A DNA stretch of 64,000 nucleotides from the NCBI GenBank assembly GCA_038025085.1, contig CM076147.1, forward strand, positions 11,032,501 through 11,096,500, written 5' to 3'. Position numbers and translations under genes: made by a program. Shown here in pieces: positions 8,849 through 20,560 of the stretch (position 1 is its first letter; each line of letters starts with the position of its first letter). Origin of the DNA: Tetragonia tetragonoides (taxonomy: Eukaryota > Streptophyta > Magnoliopsida > Caryophyllales > Aizoaceae). The notes below the pieces were generated by a model. It made no database searches and was not told where the DNA came from. It was given only the letters and a program-made list of their open reading frames with translations.

Positions 8849-10659
8849 ATGAGTGCACCTAGTGAGATGAGGGAAGGACAAACCATTAACCGTCCACCAC
8901 TATTCAATGGAGATTACTACTCCTGGTGGAAGAAAAGTGATGCATGAGCATTTGAGGGCTTATCATCTTGCATAATAAAGCATTTAGCTGTTAGTTAATT
9001 TCAGCATGCATTTAGTCCTAATTAGTCCGTACAAGCATGATTAGTGTTAATTAAGCCTAGTTTGCATTTGTAATTTATTTTCCAGCTTTGTAATAGCTTA
9101 AGTCACATTTCCTAAGGGATAACGAGTCACATGCTGAGAGAGAAAGGCCTAGAGGGCTATTAAATCAAAGCATTTAATGTAGTGGTCCAAATAGTACAAG
9201 GTAACAGCTAGTTGTCGCTTTCAAGCCAGCTGTGCGCCTATTAGGAACCTTGTGGTCCTCCCAACAGCTCTTTACTGAGCCTTGGGCAGCAAGGATACAT
9301 TCTAGGTGCTTCCTAGGTCATTTAGGAACCCTTTCCCACCTATATATATGTAGAGGCAGCCTTTTAACCAAAAAGACGAAGACTATGATGATGAATATGA
9401 AAATGAGAGTGTTATCTCTTTTAAGCCTTTGAGCTTGGTTTATTCTTTCTCTAAAATGTTTAGTGCTTAATTGCTTGAGTGTTCTATAGAGGAGTAGGAA
9501 ATCGAATGCTATTATAATTAGTGTGGTGCTTAAATTGCTTTATCACTAGTTACTCTGGTTTTCGTCGATTTGATTGTTTCTTGGTGGTGTTTAAGTACTT
9601 TAGCCTTGAACTAATCAAGTTGTTTAGGCTTGGTGGTGAAACCTTTATCCAAGTCATATCCTTTACTGCTTTCCTTTGATATAAACACAAAAACCCACAA
9701 AAGATTTCATCTTTGATTAGAGAACGAGTTGATTATCTGTTGTGTTACGTAAACCCGTTGAGTTTTATGCATCAAAAAGAATGGAGATGTTTGTCATGGA
9801 TGAAGACTATGAGTTATGGAAAATAACTCAGAAGGGAGATCTGGTTGTAGAGCAAGTAGATGCAGAAGGTAAGACAAGCATAAAGCCTCTAGAAAAATGG
9901 ACAAACACTGATGTCAAGCTTATGGAGAAGAATGCTAAAATTGTCAAGCTCCTACACTGTGGAGTTGATGCAAAGGAATACAATCGTATTCAAGGATGTG
10001 ACATCGCTCAAAGCATCTAGAAAACCTTGGAGACTGCATATGAAGGCCCCTCACAGGTAAAGCAATCCAAAAAAGATATGTTGATTAGACAATATGAATT
10101 GTTTAAGATGGAACAAACGGAGACTATCAAAGACATGTATGCTCAGTTCAAAAATATCTTAAATCAACTCAAATCCCTTGGCAAACCTTTTGATGAAGAG
10201 GATGTTGTTAGAAAGCTTCTAAGAAGTCTACCAGTAGACATTACATGGACACCTAAAGTAACAGCCATTAAAGATGACTTGAACTTAAATGAAGATGAGG
10301 TAAGCCTTGTTGCCAGGAAGTTTGTACGCTTCTATGGTAATAGAGGAAGCTTTACTCAAGCTGCTTCAAATTCAGGGAAAGGTGAAAACTTTGACAAGTC
10401 CAATGTTAGATGTCACAAGTGCTCAAGACTTGGTCACTTCAAGAGCGAGTGTTTTGAGCCTACTGAGAACAGGCAGATAGAACAGCGTCCATCCTCCTCT
10501 AGGCAACCAGAAAGGTTCACACTAAGAGAAACAAGATATGTGAACATGCTGGCTTGCTGGTCAGATAATGAGGAGGATAATCAAGAGAATGAAGTGGAAG
10601 ATTTATGCACTATGGTCGAAACCGACATCTCTTCTAAAGTTGATGCTCAAAGCACATGA
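8849..10659 (+). pseudogene. Gag of the copia element, split by a solo LTR
   Basis: Gag starts at the ATG at 8849 (MSAPSEMREGQTINRPPLF, then NGDYYSWWKK). It is interrupted by an 837-bp LTR insertion at 8938-9774 and resumes in frame (RMEMFVMDEDYELWKITQKG). One TAG at 10018 replaces the Trp of the SIW-KTLE block. Further on are the capsid segment MYAQFKNILNQLKSLGKPF and a nucleocapsid zinc knuckle CHKCSRLGHFKSEC (C-x2-C-x4-H-x4-C). After the acidic NEEDNQENEVEDL stretch the reading frame ends, where the usual long gag tail and protease start are missing. Gag would form the virus-like particle. Confidence 0.9.
8938..9774. mobile_element. Solo LTR (837 bp) inserted in copia gag
   Basis: The insert begins TGATGCATGAGC and ends GTTTTATGCATCA, so the ends form an 8-bp inverted repeat with TG...CA. 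It is flanked on both sides by AAAAG (8933-8937 and 9775-9779), a perfect 5-bp target duplication. Removing it with one AAAAG restores the gag frame (WWKKRMEMF). A TATA-like box TATATATA lies at 9341-9348. There is no internal region, so it is a solo LTR made by LTR-LTR recombination. Family not identified. Confidence 0.9.
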
Positions 10660-13600
10660 TAGGAGAAAAATCTGTATTTCTTTCACTAACAGCCTATGAA
10701 GGTGGAAGCGTGACCTTTGGTGATGACCAAACAGGTGAATTTGTTGGTATAGGTAAGGTTGGTAAGTCACTATCACATTCCATAAATGAAGTCTACTTGG
10801 TTGATGGTTTGAACCATAATTTGTTGAGTGTCTCACAACTATGTGATAAAGGGAACAATGTCCTATTCACTGCTAGTAGTTGCACAATTGCGAGTCATAA
10901 GACAAATAATGTTGTGCCAGAGGGAAAACGGCACAAAAATGTGTATAAAGTGGATATAAATAAGCTTTCCAGTAACTCTCTAACATATCTCAGTGCTATT
11001 GAAGCTGATGCCTCTCTGTGGCATAGGCGGTTTGGGCATGTAAGCCTCAATACCTTGAACAAGCTAGCATCACAAAACCTTATCATTGGATTACTTAAAG
11101 ATCAATTAAAAAGTGATGAGTTATGTGGTGCTTGTGTTAGAGGTAAACAGGTCAAGTCTTCGTTTAAGACAAAGAAAATGGTAAGTATCTCACGATCCCT
11201 TGAGCTTCTTCATAGGGATCTTTGTGGTCCTATGAGAGTTCAAACTCATGGAGGTAAGAATCATGTTTTTGTTATTGTTGATGACTATTTAAGATTCACG
11301 TGGACCCTGTTGCTTGTTTCTAAAGATGAAATCTTTGATGTGTTTGAAATCTTTGCTAACAGAATGCAGATACAGGTTGGAGCAGATATACTATCTCTAA
11401 GGTCTGATCATAGCACAGAGTTTGAAAATGGAAAACTCATAAACTACTGTGCTGAGCATGGCATTGATCACAACTTCTCTGCCCAAAGGACCCAACAGAA
11501 CGGGGTAGTTGAAAGAAAGAACAGGACCTTGGAAGACATAGCTAGAACCATGTTCCTAGCTAGTGATCTTCCTAGGAACATGTGGGGAAAAGTTGTCATC
11601 ACAGCTTGCTATATTATAAATCGTGCCATGCTGAGGCCCATTCTGAGAAAGACACCCTATGAATTACTCAAAGGAAGAAAGCCTAACATTATTTCTCACT
11701 TTAGAGCTTTTGGTTTTAAGTGCTATGTACATAACAACAGAAATACTAACCTGGGAAAGTTTGATGCTAGGAGTGATGAGGTTGTCTTAGTAGGCTATGC
11801 TCCACAAAGCAAAGCTTACATGGTCCTCAACAAGAGAACTCAGAAATTTGAAGAAAGTGTTCATGTTGTGTTTGATGAATCTAATGCAAGTTTTGAGTCC
11901 ATGCTGCAGGATAAAGAATACTTCCCAATTGGCCTTGCACCAGAAAGGGAAGAAGAAGAAGAACAACAAGAAGCCTCAGAGGAGACAGGTAATGCTGTGG
12001 AGGGAGAAACATGGTCTACACCTCCAAGAGTCCACGCAATGGACTTAGGGGAAACTAATACTCTTGATGTAGAAACAACATCTACAGAGGAAGGAGCTGA
12101 TCACAATGAAAACCCAAATGAGGACCTTGTTCCCTCTCCACAAAGAGATGATCCAGAAACTTCTGGCTTCAAGCCACGTTCTTGGAAACATGAGAGCTCT
12201 CATCCCATGAATCAAATCATAGGTGATATAAACAAGGGGATTCAAACGAGAGCTTCTGTTCAAAACTTTATGGCTTTTTCTGCTATTCTATCCTATATTG
12301 AACCACATAATATAATTGAAGCTTTGCTGGATGCTGATTGGATAACTGCAATACAAGAGGAACTCAACCAGTTTGAAAGGAACAAGGTCTGGCACCTTGT
12401 TCCTAGGCCTGATAATAGGATCATCATTGGGACTAAATGGGTGTTCAGGAACAAACTGGATGAGACAGGTACTGTGGTTAGAAACAAGGCTAGATTAGTT
12501 GTTCACGGATACAACCAGCGAGAGGGGATTGATTATGATTAGACATTTGCCCCTGTTGCTAGAATTGAGGCATTACGCATGTTGATAGCGTTTGCAGCTC
12601 ATATGGACTTCAAGTTGCAACAAATGGATGTCAAAAGAGCCTTTCTGAATGGGTACTTGATAGAGGAAGTCTATATGAAGCAACCCCCTAGTTTTGAAAG
12701 TAATGAGTCCCCTGACCATGTCTACAAACTTGACAAAGCATTGTATAGCTTGAAACAAGCTCCTAGAGCTTGGTATGAACGTCTGTCAAAGTTCTTAATG
12801 GACAATGGTTATCAAAGGAGACAAGTTGATACAACCCTGTTCTTACGGGTTAAGGGGGAAAGTTTGTCAGTTGTACAAATCTATCTTGATGATATAATTT
12901 TTGGTGCAACTAATCAATCTTTGTGCAGGGAATTTTTTGAGGTTATGATGAGTGAATTTAAAATGAGTATGATGGGTGAGCTTAATTTTTTCTTAGCCTT
13001 GCAAATCAATCAAACTTCTGAAGGAACAGTGATTCATCAACAGAAGTATGCTAGAGAGTTGATTAAAAAATATGGCATGAGAGATGCCAAGGTCTATGAC
13101 ACACCTATTGCCACCATTCTCAAGCTTGACTTGGATGAAGCAGGTAAGAGTCTTGATCAAACAGTGTATAGAGGTAAGATTGGTTCTTTATTGTACCTAA
13201 CTGCTAGTAGACCTGATATCATGTATAGTGTTGGCTTGTGTGCAAGGTTTCAAGCAAACCCCAAAGAGTCACATCTTACACAAGTCAAACGTATCCTAAG
13301 GTACCTCAAGGGAACTGAAGACTTATGTCTCTGGTACCCTAGAGGTGCTGGCATTGATTTAATTGGCTATGCTGACGCTGATTATGCAGGATACCTTGTA
13401 GAAAGGAAGAGCACATCATGCATAGCAACTTTCCTAGGGCCTTGCTTGATCTCTTGGGCCTCCAAAAAGCAAAATTCTATGGCCATGTCTACTGCACAAT
13501 TGTTGTGGGTAAGACAACAATTAAAGGATTTTGGAATTGATGCAGGTTGTATGCCAATCTTGTGTGACAACACAAGTGCTATAAATATTTCCAAAAATCC

Positions 13601-13790
13601 AAGGCAACATTGAAGAACAAAGCACATTGACATTAGACATCACTTTCTGAGAGACAATGCAGGGAAAGGATTCATTAAAATGATTTTTTGCAAAACGGAG
13701 GATCAATTGGCAGATCTATTTACTAAACCATTGAGCAGAGAAAGGTATGAGAAACTTAGACTAGAAATAGGCATGCTCAAGATTACTTAG
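10656..13790 (+). pseudogene. Copia pol: integrase, reverse transcriptase, RNase H
   Basis: Integrase: zinc finger WHRRFGHVS...CGACVRGK, catalytic Asp in HRDLCGPM, Asp in LRSDHSTEF, Glu in NGVVERKNRTLED. RT: KNKARLVVHGYNQREGIDYD, then a TAG at 12541 in place of the Glu before TFAPVARIEA, QMDVKRAFLNG and the active site IYLDDIIFG. RNase H: GYADADYAG and SWASKKQNSMAMSTA, then directly LLWVRQQL. The EAEY block of about 12 residues that normally follows STA is missing, with its catalytic Glu. A TGA at 13611 interrupts NPRQH-RTKHIDIRHHF, and the frame runs to a TAG at 13788. The protease Asp-Ser-Gly is deleted at the gag-pol join near 10640. Confidence 0.93.
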
Positions 13791-14380
13791 TTGTATGTGC
13801 ACCCTGTTCCCTCGATGATTGGCTAGAGTGTGTCTACATGTTTTATGTGTGTATATATGTGATTTGTGTAGCCTTTTAAGTTTTGTATGTCTATGCCAGC
13901 TCGCGTGCAGTAAAATGCATAACTGTATGACCTGAACTAAAGGACTCACTTTGGTCTATTGATATATCCCTTATTGTCCTCAAAACTGTTGTTGTATGGA
14001 CCTTAAGACCAATACATGGACCCTGTTCCCTTAGTCACTTTGCCACAAGCTAACCTGTTCCTAACGGGCAAATTCAGACGCATTTAATTCCATCTGATTT
14101 CCAAATTATTAGAGGCGGTTGGGATTATTTCCCTATAAATAGGGGCTAGACCGTTGTTCTTCATCATCACAACTCAAATCAGCTCCCTAAATTCTCTCTC
14201 TCTCAAATTCTTCCCGTTAATTCCCTCTCTCTCACAAAAAATCTTCCCGTTATTTCTTTCTCTCCCAGATTTCTTCCTCTTCTTTTCAAGTTTTTGAATT
14301 TTCTTCCCGTTAATTCAAAAATCAACTCCTAAAATCTCGTTCTTTCCAGTTTCTTTTAAACCCTAATCCGAGCTATAAAA
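13791..14380 (+). promoter_or_regulatory. pol-env spacer with a candidate internal promoter
   Basis: 590 bp non-coding. At 14134-14141 lies TATAAATA inside CCCTATAAATAGGGGC, a strong plant TATA context. It is followed by a pyrimidine- and CTCTCT-rich, leader-like stretch and then the ATG of the env-like ORF at 14381. This layout suggests the env-like gene has its own promoter rather than only a spliced RNA. The spacer also holds three copies of the ACCCTGTTCC-type motif (13800, 14019, 14052). Confidence 0.5.
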
Positions 14381-16239
14381 ATGGTGACTGGAAATTGATC
14401 ATCAGCATCCAAGAAGCCTCTAGCGGAGAAAGTTTCCTCCTCTGAAAAATCACCATCCACCACCCCTGTCAAATCTCCAGTCATGCCTGTCAAAATGACA
14501 GCTCGAAAACAAACAGGACCTGCCGAGCCTTCTTCACCACCACCATCATCTCCACCCAGACCCACTACCACTTAAAATCTGGGGAAGGATGATGCTGCAA
14601 CGACAGGGGCCTCAATTTCTTCTGCCAAGAAGAAAACCAAGAAAAGCACTTCCAAACGAGCTAGCGTTTCTGAGCTAGCTCACGAATTTGATAAGATCGT
14701 GGAGGAAGGGGCTGCAATTGGGGCCAAATATGTAAAGGAGAAAGGAGAAAAGGGAAAGAAGAAGAAAGAGGGAGTTGGGAAAGAAAAAGGAGAGTCTGAA
14801 GGTGAGAAAAAGGAGAGTGAGGGAGGAGAGAAGCCTGACACAGAGAGCGCTGCTGCTTTGGGGGAACAAGGACCTGCTATTGAATCACATGTTCCCAAGA
14901 AAACCAAGAAGACCACTGCTGGGTCTTCAAAGAAACAGGGTTCTCACTTAAAGGACCTTGTCACAGAGCCTGTTTCCACACCGCCTCCATTAATGAAACG
15001 AAAGACCGTTGCTGAACGAGTCTTGGACGCACCCACTAAGACACCCTTGCCAAAGGGTGCTGAGGCTTCTTCCCGTCCTGCAAAAAGGAAGAAGTCCTTA
15101 GCATCAATGCCTTCTACCTCTACTTATGTTGGTCCTACTGGCAAAAAGAAGAAGATGAGCCAAGATGATATTGACGCCAAGACTGCTCAGATCCTCTCCA
15201 GAAAATGCATGCCAGGTAAAGTTTGGTGTATGGATTGGATGAAGGATAATGGGGTTGGGGATTTTGTTACCAATGTTCTGTCTCAGGGTGGGGTACTTAT
15301 TTAACCACCAGGACTACTTTCCATGCAGAATTTAAGCAATTTTACTTAAATTGCTCTGTGAAGAGTGAGGTGGTCAGAAATGAAGTGTTTGGGGTCCCTT
15401 TTAAATTCAGTGCTTCTGATTTAGGAAAAATCTCAACGATCCCTTGTGAAGGTTTTGCTGAATGGGATAGGGGTGGTGTCTGGCCTGAGTATGATGGCCT
15501 TGATCCCATAGCCATCGTGAGGAATTACACTAGGGACATGGAGGTTGATGTGGCCAAGTGGGTCAAGGCTGTGGACCTTGTTCCTATGCACAAGTTGCAC
15601 TTTGCACTTGTGTTTAGGACCCTGGTCCCTAGGGAGGAAGCCAGGGAGTTTTTCTCAGCATATGACATGAGCCTAATGGACCTAGTTGAGAGGAGAGAGA
15701 AGGTGAATCTTCATGTTGTTATGATTCACCATATAGCCTATGTCCTCAGTGCCAAGAAGATCACTCACTCCTTGCCTTATAGGTATGCTCTTATCTTGGT
15801 CTTCAATCACTTTGGGGTGCCTCTCTCTACTGGGACATCACCCACGACTATGAATGAGGTGGGTAAGCAGTACTTGAAGCAAACTGGCTTCAAGTTTGAT
15901 GAATATCAGGAGGAGGACAAGGAAGCAGAGGAGGTTGGTTCTGAGGGGGAACAGGGCCCAGAAGCTGTCTCTATGAAAGGGACCAGCATCAGCAGAGTAG
16001 CCATGTTCATTACTTTACAACTGGTTGAGGCTAAGCTCAATGTTGTGACCTCTAAACAAGCCTCTCTGGCTCAAAGGGATGCTGATTTCAATGATGCTGT
16101 GACCAAGGCTAACCAGGCTCATCAGAGAAGGCATGATGAGCTTGTCAAGATGCTGAAGGAAGGGTTTGAGGTTGAGACTAATTCAAATGCTGATGACACT
16201 GCTGCTGACAACCCCAACCCATCAGACCCTGTTCTTTAA
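14381..16239 (+). pseudogene. Env-like ORF of the SIRE-type element
   Basis: Starting at the ATG at 14381 there are early stops (14396 and 14573). The frame is then open to 15304 through a Lys/Glu-rich, nuclear-protein-like region (EKGEKGKKKKEG, RPAKRKKS). After a frameshift near 15300 it continues to 16239 with a folded-looking domain (VVRNEVFGVPFKFSASDLG, IPCEGFAEW, MIHHIAYVLSAKKITHSLPY) and a final coiled-coil-like segment (VVTSKQASLAQRDADFNDAV). The position between pol and the PPT matches the env-like gene of SIRE elements. I see no convincing signal peptide or membrane anchor, so an envelope function is not supported here. It is a conserved lineage gene of unknown role. Confidence 0.8.
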
Positions 16240-16970
16240 GCCCATTTTCCATTTCTTTTCTTTTCTTTCTTTTCTCTCTAGATGTTGTCTCCTCTATAAC
16301 AATGTCTTCTTTTGTGACTGTGTTATATATATAAAATTGGTCCGTTTGGTTTATATGATTTGAATATTTTTTGGATGGCCTATATCAATAGATTGCTAGG
16401 TTTGAGCTACTAATTCTTGCATTTGTTTGCAAACACTTAAACCTTGGAGGTGATGGTTGTGACATACTTGCTAAATTCTGGCTTAACTTATCTCTAATTG
16501 CATGTTCAACAAATGTCAATGACACTTTTTCATGATGCCAAAAGGGGGAAGAGTGGTGTGCTTATGATTAAGTTTGATATGATCATGTTTAGGTTTAGTT
16601 TAGTTTAATTCTCATACCTTATTAACCTATTCACTATGGATGGGTAGCACACAAATTTTTGGTTTCTGTTCTAATGGTTTCTGGTTTGAAATTATGTGTC
16701 TTCTGCCTACTCTGATTCTCTAAAGTCTTGAAGTTGCAACTCTGATTGCAAAGTTTCTCTCTGCAAAAGTCTCAATGTGATGGATAATAATGTTAAGCTG
16801 GAGTTCTTGATGATGAAGCTGTGAACCCTGTTCCTACTTACCCTTGTTCTTCTAGTTGGTTCACAACAATGGTAAGTTAAGTTAAGCGCTTGAGTTAGTT
16901 TTGGACTTAGTATAACTGGTATCTAGCTCAGATAAGCACACTAGTTGGTCATCATCAAAAAGGGGGAATT
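16240..16970 (+). other. 3' untranslated spacer and polypurine tract
   Basis: Non-coding spacer between the env-like ORF and the 3' LTR. It ends in the polypurine tract AAAAAGGGGGAATT (16957-16970), which primes plus-strand DNA synthesis. Motif copies like ACCCTGTTCC occur at 16824 and 16842, and a second purine-rich run, AAAAGGGGGAAGAG, at 16539. Confidence 0.85.
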
Positions 16971-18431
16971 TGTTGGGTTCCTGATTTTGATAATAACAAA
17001 TGTAGTGTCCTTTTCTTTGTGTAAACTAACTATAATGGCAGGTTTACTTAAGGATGCAAGAAGTCATAATGCTCAAAGCATGATTGCTCATGAAGATGTT
17101 TGGATCCTCACAAGACATGAAGACAATGCAATGTAGTTAAGTGCATTACTCATTAGTCTTTATGTACTATGCTGGACTAGTTGGCAAGAGTCTAAGTTGA
17201 TCATGACAAGGGAACAAGGTTGTAGGACTGAGTGCATGCGTCTATGAGTACAGGGGAGCATTCTTGTGAACCCTGTTCTTTATGACCAGCACTGAAGCTT
17301 GAAGGAACCAAAGGGGAACAACGAGTTGGACCCTATTCCTTCTAGCTGTGTATCTGGACGAGTTTGCATAATATCGTATTTATTATTTCTATGAATATTT
17401 GTGTATTATCTTTTTAGATCTTCACACAAATATTCTTCTGAAGAAATATAAATTGTTTTGATAAAAAATGAATATTGCAAAATCGTGTTTTAAACAGAAA
17501 AGTATTTTATTTTGAAAAGATATTATCTTGGAAAAGTATTTTACTCAATGGCTAAGTTTATATTGTTTAGGTAAGTGGATTATCTTTTTGAATATTTCTA
17601 ATTATCTTTTAGAGATTATATTCTGATAAATCACTTGCTAGCTTGCCAAGATTTTCTGTTAAAATATTTGGACGGTTTTTTTAGGTTGAGTTAAGGAAAG
17701 ATCTTTGATCTTTTCTTAAACACTATCCTATCTTTTTGATAAATCTTATCTTTTATATTCTGAAGAGATTTAACCTAATTGGACTGGGCTTCTAGGCCTG
17801 CCTATATAAGGCGCCTGTTAGGCTCAGTTGAAGGGTTAAGCTTTGCGTGCATTATTGAGATCAGAATCATTTGTGCAAAGTATTAAATCGTCCAAACCAG
17901 ATACGTCTTGTTTACAAGAACAACCTTGAACCCTGTTCCCTGTCCTGGTCAGTTTGAGTCTTGCTTAGATTGGTTATTGCATAATAGGTTTTCTGTGGTC
18001 TTATTTTGCTTAGTATTGAAGCGTGTTATAGGACAAACAATCTGGTAATCTGTAATAGCTCTAGCTTAGTAACAAGCGTAGAGTTTACCTCGAACAGTGT
18101 GTGACTTTGAGGGATTGGCAACACATCAGTAACGGTGTGTGGTGTTGTTTAGGGTACCGTACTGTATCCTGTTTCGCTCTGGTTATAAGAGAAGTAGTGT
18201 GACAAAATCTCAAGTAAATGGGTCGTGGTTTTTACTCCTATTGAGCCTAGGAGGTTTTCCACGTGGAAAAAGCCTTGTGTTATTTACATTCAGTCTTTTA
18301 CTTTGTGTTTAGTTCACTGTATAGGAACAACGTCCATAACGTTGTTCTCCACATTGTTCTCAAGTCAAATAAACGCGAGAAATTGGAGTCACTCTATTCA
18401 TCCCCCCCTAGAGTAACTTAGGCACTCTACA
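16971..18431 (+). repeat. 3' LTR of the SIRE-type copia element
   Basis: 1461 bp, direct repeat of 7325-8791, starting TGTTGGGTTCCTG after the PPT and ending ACTCTACA. TATA box at 17803-17809. It is followed by GTAGA, the probable target duplication. Confidence 0.95.
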
Positions 18432-20008
18432 GTAGAAAAAGTGAGTTTGATTACACCATCCAAAGTAATCACCATTACATTAGAAAAGTTGAGCCAATGT
18501 GATTTCAATTGATAATACAATCAAATCCACGCAGGAGAAGTGCATGCTTTGTGTTACGCCATTGTCGAGCTCAATGAGAACAGAAGAGCAGTTGTCATGT
18601 GTGAATGGATGATGTTTATATAAAAGGTAATTGGTAGGTCTATAATTTAGATGCGTGGATACAGATGTATTCGTATAGAAAATTGGTCAATTGACCAATA
18701 AAATCCCTAATTATTAGCTAAAACTTAGGAGAAGATATGGTTTACTGTTACAAAGTGAACTACCCCTTTTCTAGCAAATGCGTGCAACTCAGCGTGAAAC
18801 TGGTACTGGAACTATTTTACGAACAGATTGGGCCGAAAATATAGGGAATTATTCTGTCTTTTTCTAAAAGGGGTGTGTTATGTGTTAAAAGGACTCATTT
18901 TTCAAAAGTCTAACAAACTGATTAGGCGTACCAAGCGAGAAATTAGGAAGTGTAGCTAAGGAAGTTTAGTTAGTAAACCAATGACATCCGGAAGTCTAGT
19001 CATAATTTTTGGTAAACAAAAAAGCACAAAGCTGATGTCATATATGCTTTAGGCGGGAAGATTTTCATTGACAGATTGCCATGTGTACAAAGATAATGTC
19101 AGCCGATTTTTATTTTAGTAGAAAGTATATAGTTTTTATAAGGTAGTATTCAAACATTTTTCAGATATTTTTTTTAATATAAACAAATAACTCACATTCA
19201 ATGAGTAAAACTTTTTTTTTTGGATATAAAATGAGTAAAACTTTAGCACAAACTTGCAAACAACAACTTATCATTCTGATGAACTAAAAGACAAAGGAAT
19301 CAATCGGAACTTAATAGGTCGAACTTGTTTGGTGAGTAAAGTGAACCGTGTAAGTGGCAACTTAAAATGTCTGGGCTTTGTTTACAAATTAGTTTTGGTC
19401 CCAGGCGATGCTCCGGGTCAGTTTGTTTTTAAATGTTATTTATTTTTTTAGGTGTTATAGTACGTGTCTTAATTACACGGATGTGATAGTCATGTGATTA
19501 AGTGCATTTCCTCTTTTTTTTTTTATTTAAAGAAAGTAAGTAAATGTTCTAATTAAAGAAGTTTTGATACTCAATTATCTAGTTTTGTGATAATTTAGCT
19601 TGACAGATTAATCATACAATGAATGTAACGAATGACATAACAACACATGAGTCATGACAATGCAATAGTGATATAAGCACCACAAGACAAACATAAAAAA
19701 TACCTCGTAGAAGTTTCATATGGCGAGTAGAAACTGTGTACTGTATATGTTTTATAACTTCTATCAAACATTGTAGAGTCAAATATAGGACATATGTATC
19801 TCATTTTAAAATATTTTCCGAACCTGATGCAATGAAGTAAGAATTATAATTTTTATAGTTGTGTAACAAAAGTTGTTTGATTTTATAACTTAAACAATAT
19901 GATAATAATTATGTCGTTTTGTATTTATTAAGTCAAATAAATGCTTGACGCACTTGCATGTATGGCTTATATGGCGGCTTACGTGTCATCATCATATGCA
20001 CTTAGAGG
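18432..20008. other. Helitron body between the copia and CACTA insertions
   Basis: About 1.6 kb of AT-rich DNA with no gene I can support; the open frame at 19254-19451 lacks recognisable motifs. I assign it to the Helitron by position only. Confidence 0.45.
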
Positions 20009-20037
20009 CACTAGTGCAAAAAGAGAAGCTACGTTTT

Positions 20038-20205
20038 GAAACTACCACGGTTCCATATTAAACCGTAGTAGTTATTAAGGCGGTGGCAATTTCGTAATTT
20101 TTTAAACTGAATCTACTACGGTTGGAAATGAAACCGTAGTAGATAATAGTTTCTACTACTTCCTACTACGGGTGAGATGAGGACCCGTAGTAGTTTATGG
20201 CTGGG
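20038..20205. repeat. CACTA subterminal repeats, left cluster
   Basis: At least five copies in both orientations of a word like AACCGTAGTAG (for example near 20062, 20117, 20142, 20160 and 20188), mirrored by a similar cluster at 22685-22930. Such arrays are the transposase binding sites of CACTA elements. Confidence 0.8.
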
Positions 20206-20239
20206 TCAAAACTTGAAACCCTTGCCAAAATATCAGGTC

Positions 20240-20560
20240 CAAGCTAGCTCCATTCTCTCTCTTCTTTCACTGGGGAAAGCCACAGTCCACAACTCTCTTC
20301 ATTCTCAACTCCCTTCTAAAAAAATCTAAAATTTCAGATCCGAAGCTCTTATGAGATTTACGTCGTTGTTCTGGGTTGCGGTGGTTAGGGGTCGAGATAG
20401 CGACGCTGAGAGAGGAAGAGCCATGAAAGCTTGAACCGCTCTTTCTCTCTCCTCGAGGTTCCTCTCTCTTCCCGAGCTTTCTCTCTCCTCTTTCTCGTTG
20501 AAGCCCTCGATCTGCTCGTCAGTAAGGGATTTTCTCTCTTTCTTTCTGATTAGTTAGCCT
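20240..20560 (+). other. Captured gene-like leader inside the CACTA element
   Basis: This stretch reads like a plant 5' UTR: long CT/TC-rich runs (CTCTCTTCTTTCACT, TTTCTCTCTCCTCGAGG, CCCTCGATCTGCTCGTC) with GC content above the rest of the element, followed by T-rich, intron-like DNA. No coding exon is evident. Likely a fragment of a host gene start picked up by the element. Confidence 0.4.

Larger units (their letters stand above)
7325..18431 (+). mobile_element. Ty1/copia retrotransposon, SIRE/Maximus type with env-like ORF
   Basis: Two LTRs of about 1.46 kb flank a tRNA-Met PBS, gag, pol in the order integrase-RT-RNase H (copia order), a long spacer, an env-like ORF and a polypurine tract. 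Flanking bases GTAGG and GTAGA are a probable 5-bp target duplication with one mutation. Long LTRs and the extra 3' ORF match the SIRE/Maximus lineage. It is broken: a solo LTR sits in gag, there are stops at 10018, 12541 and 13611, the protease active site is deleted, and there is a frameshift in the env-like ORF. It lies inside the Helitron and is therefore younger than it. Confidence 0.93.

Noticed and set aside
14675..14916. Minus-strand frames rich in Phe/Ser/Leu
   Set aside because: Shadow of the Lys/Glu-rich env-like ORF on the plus strand.
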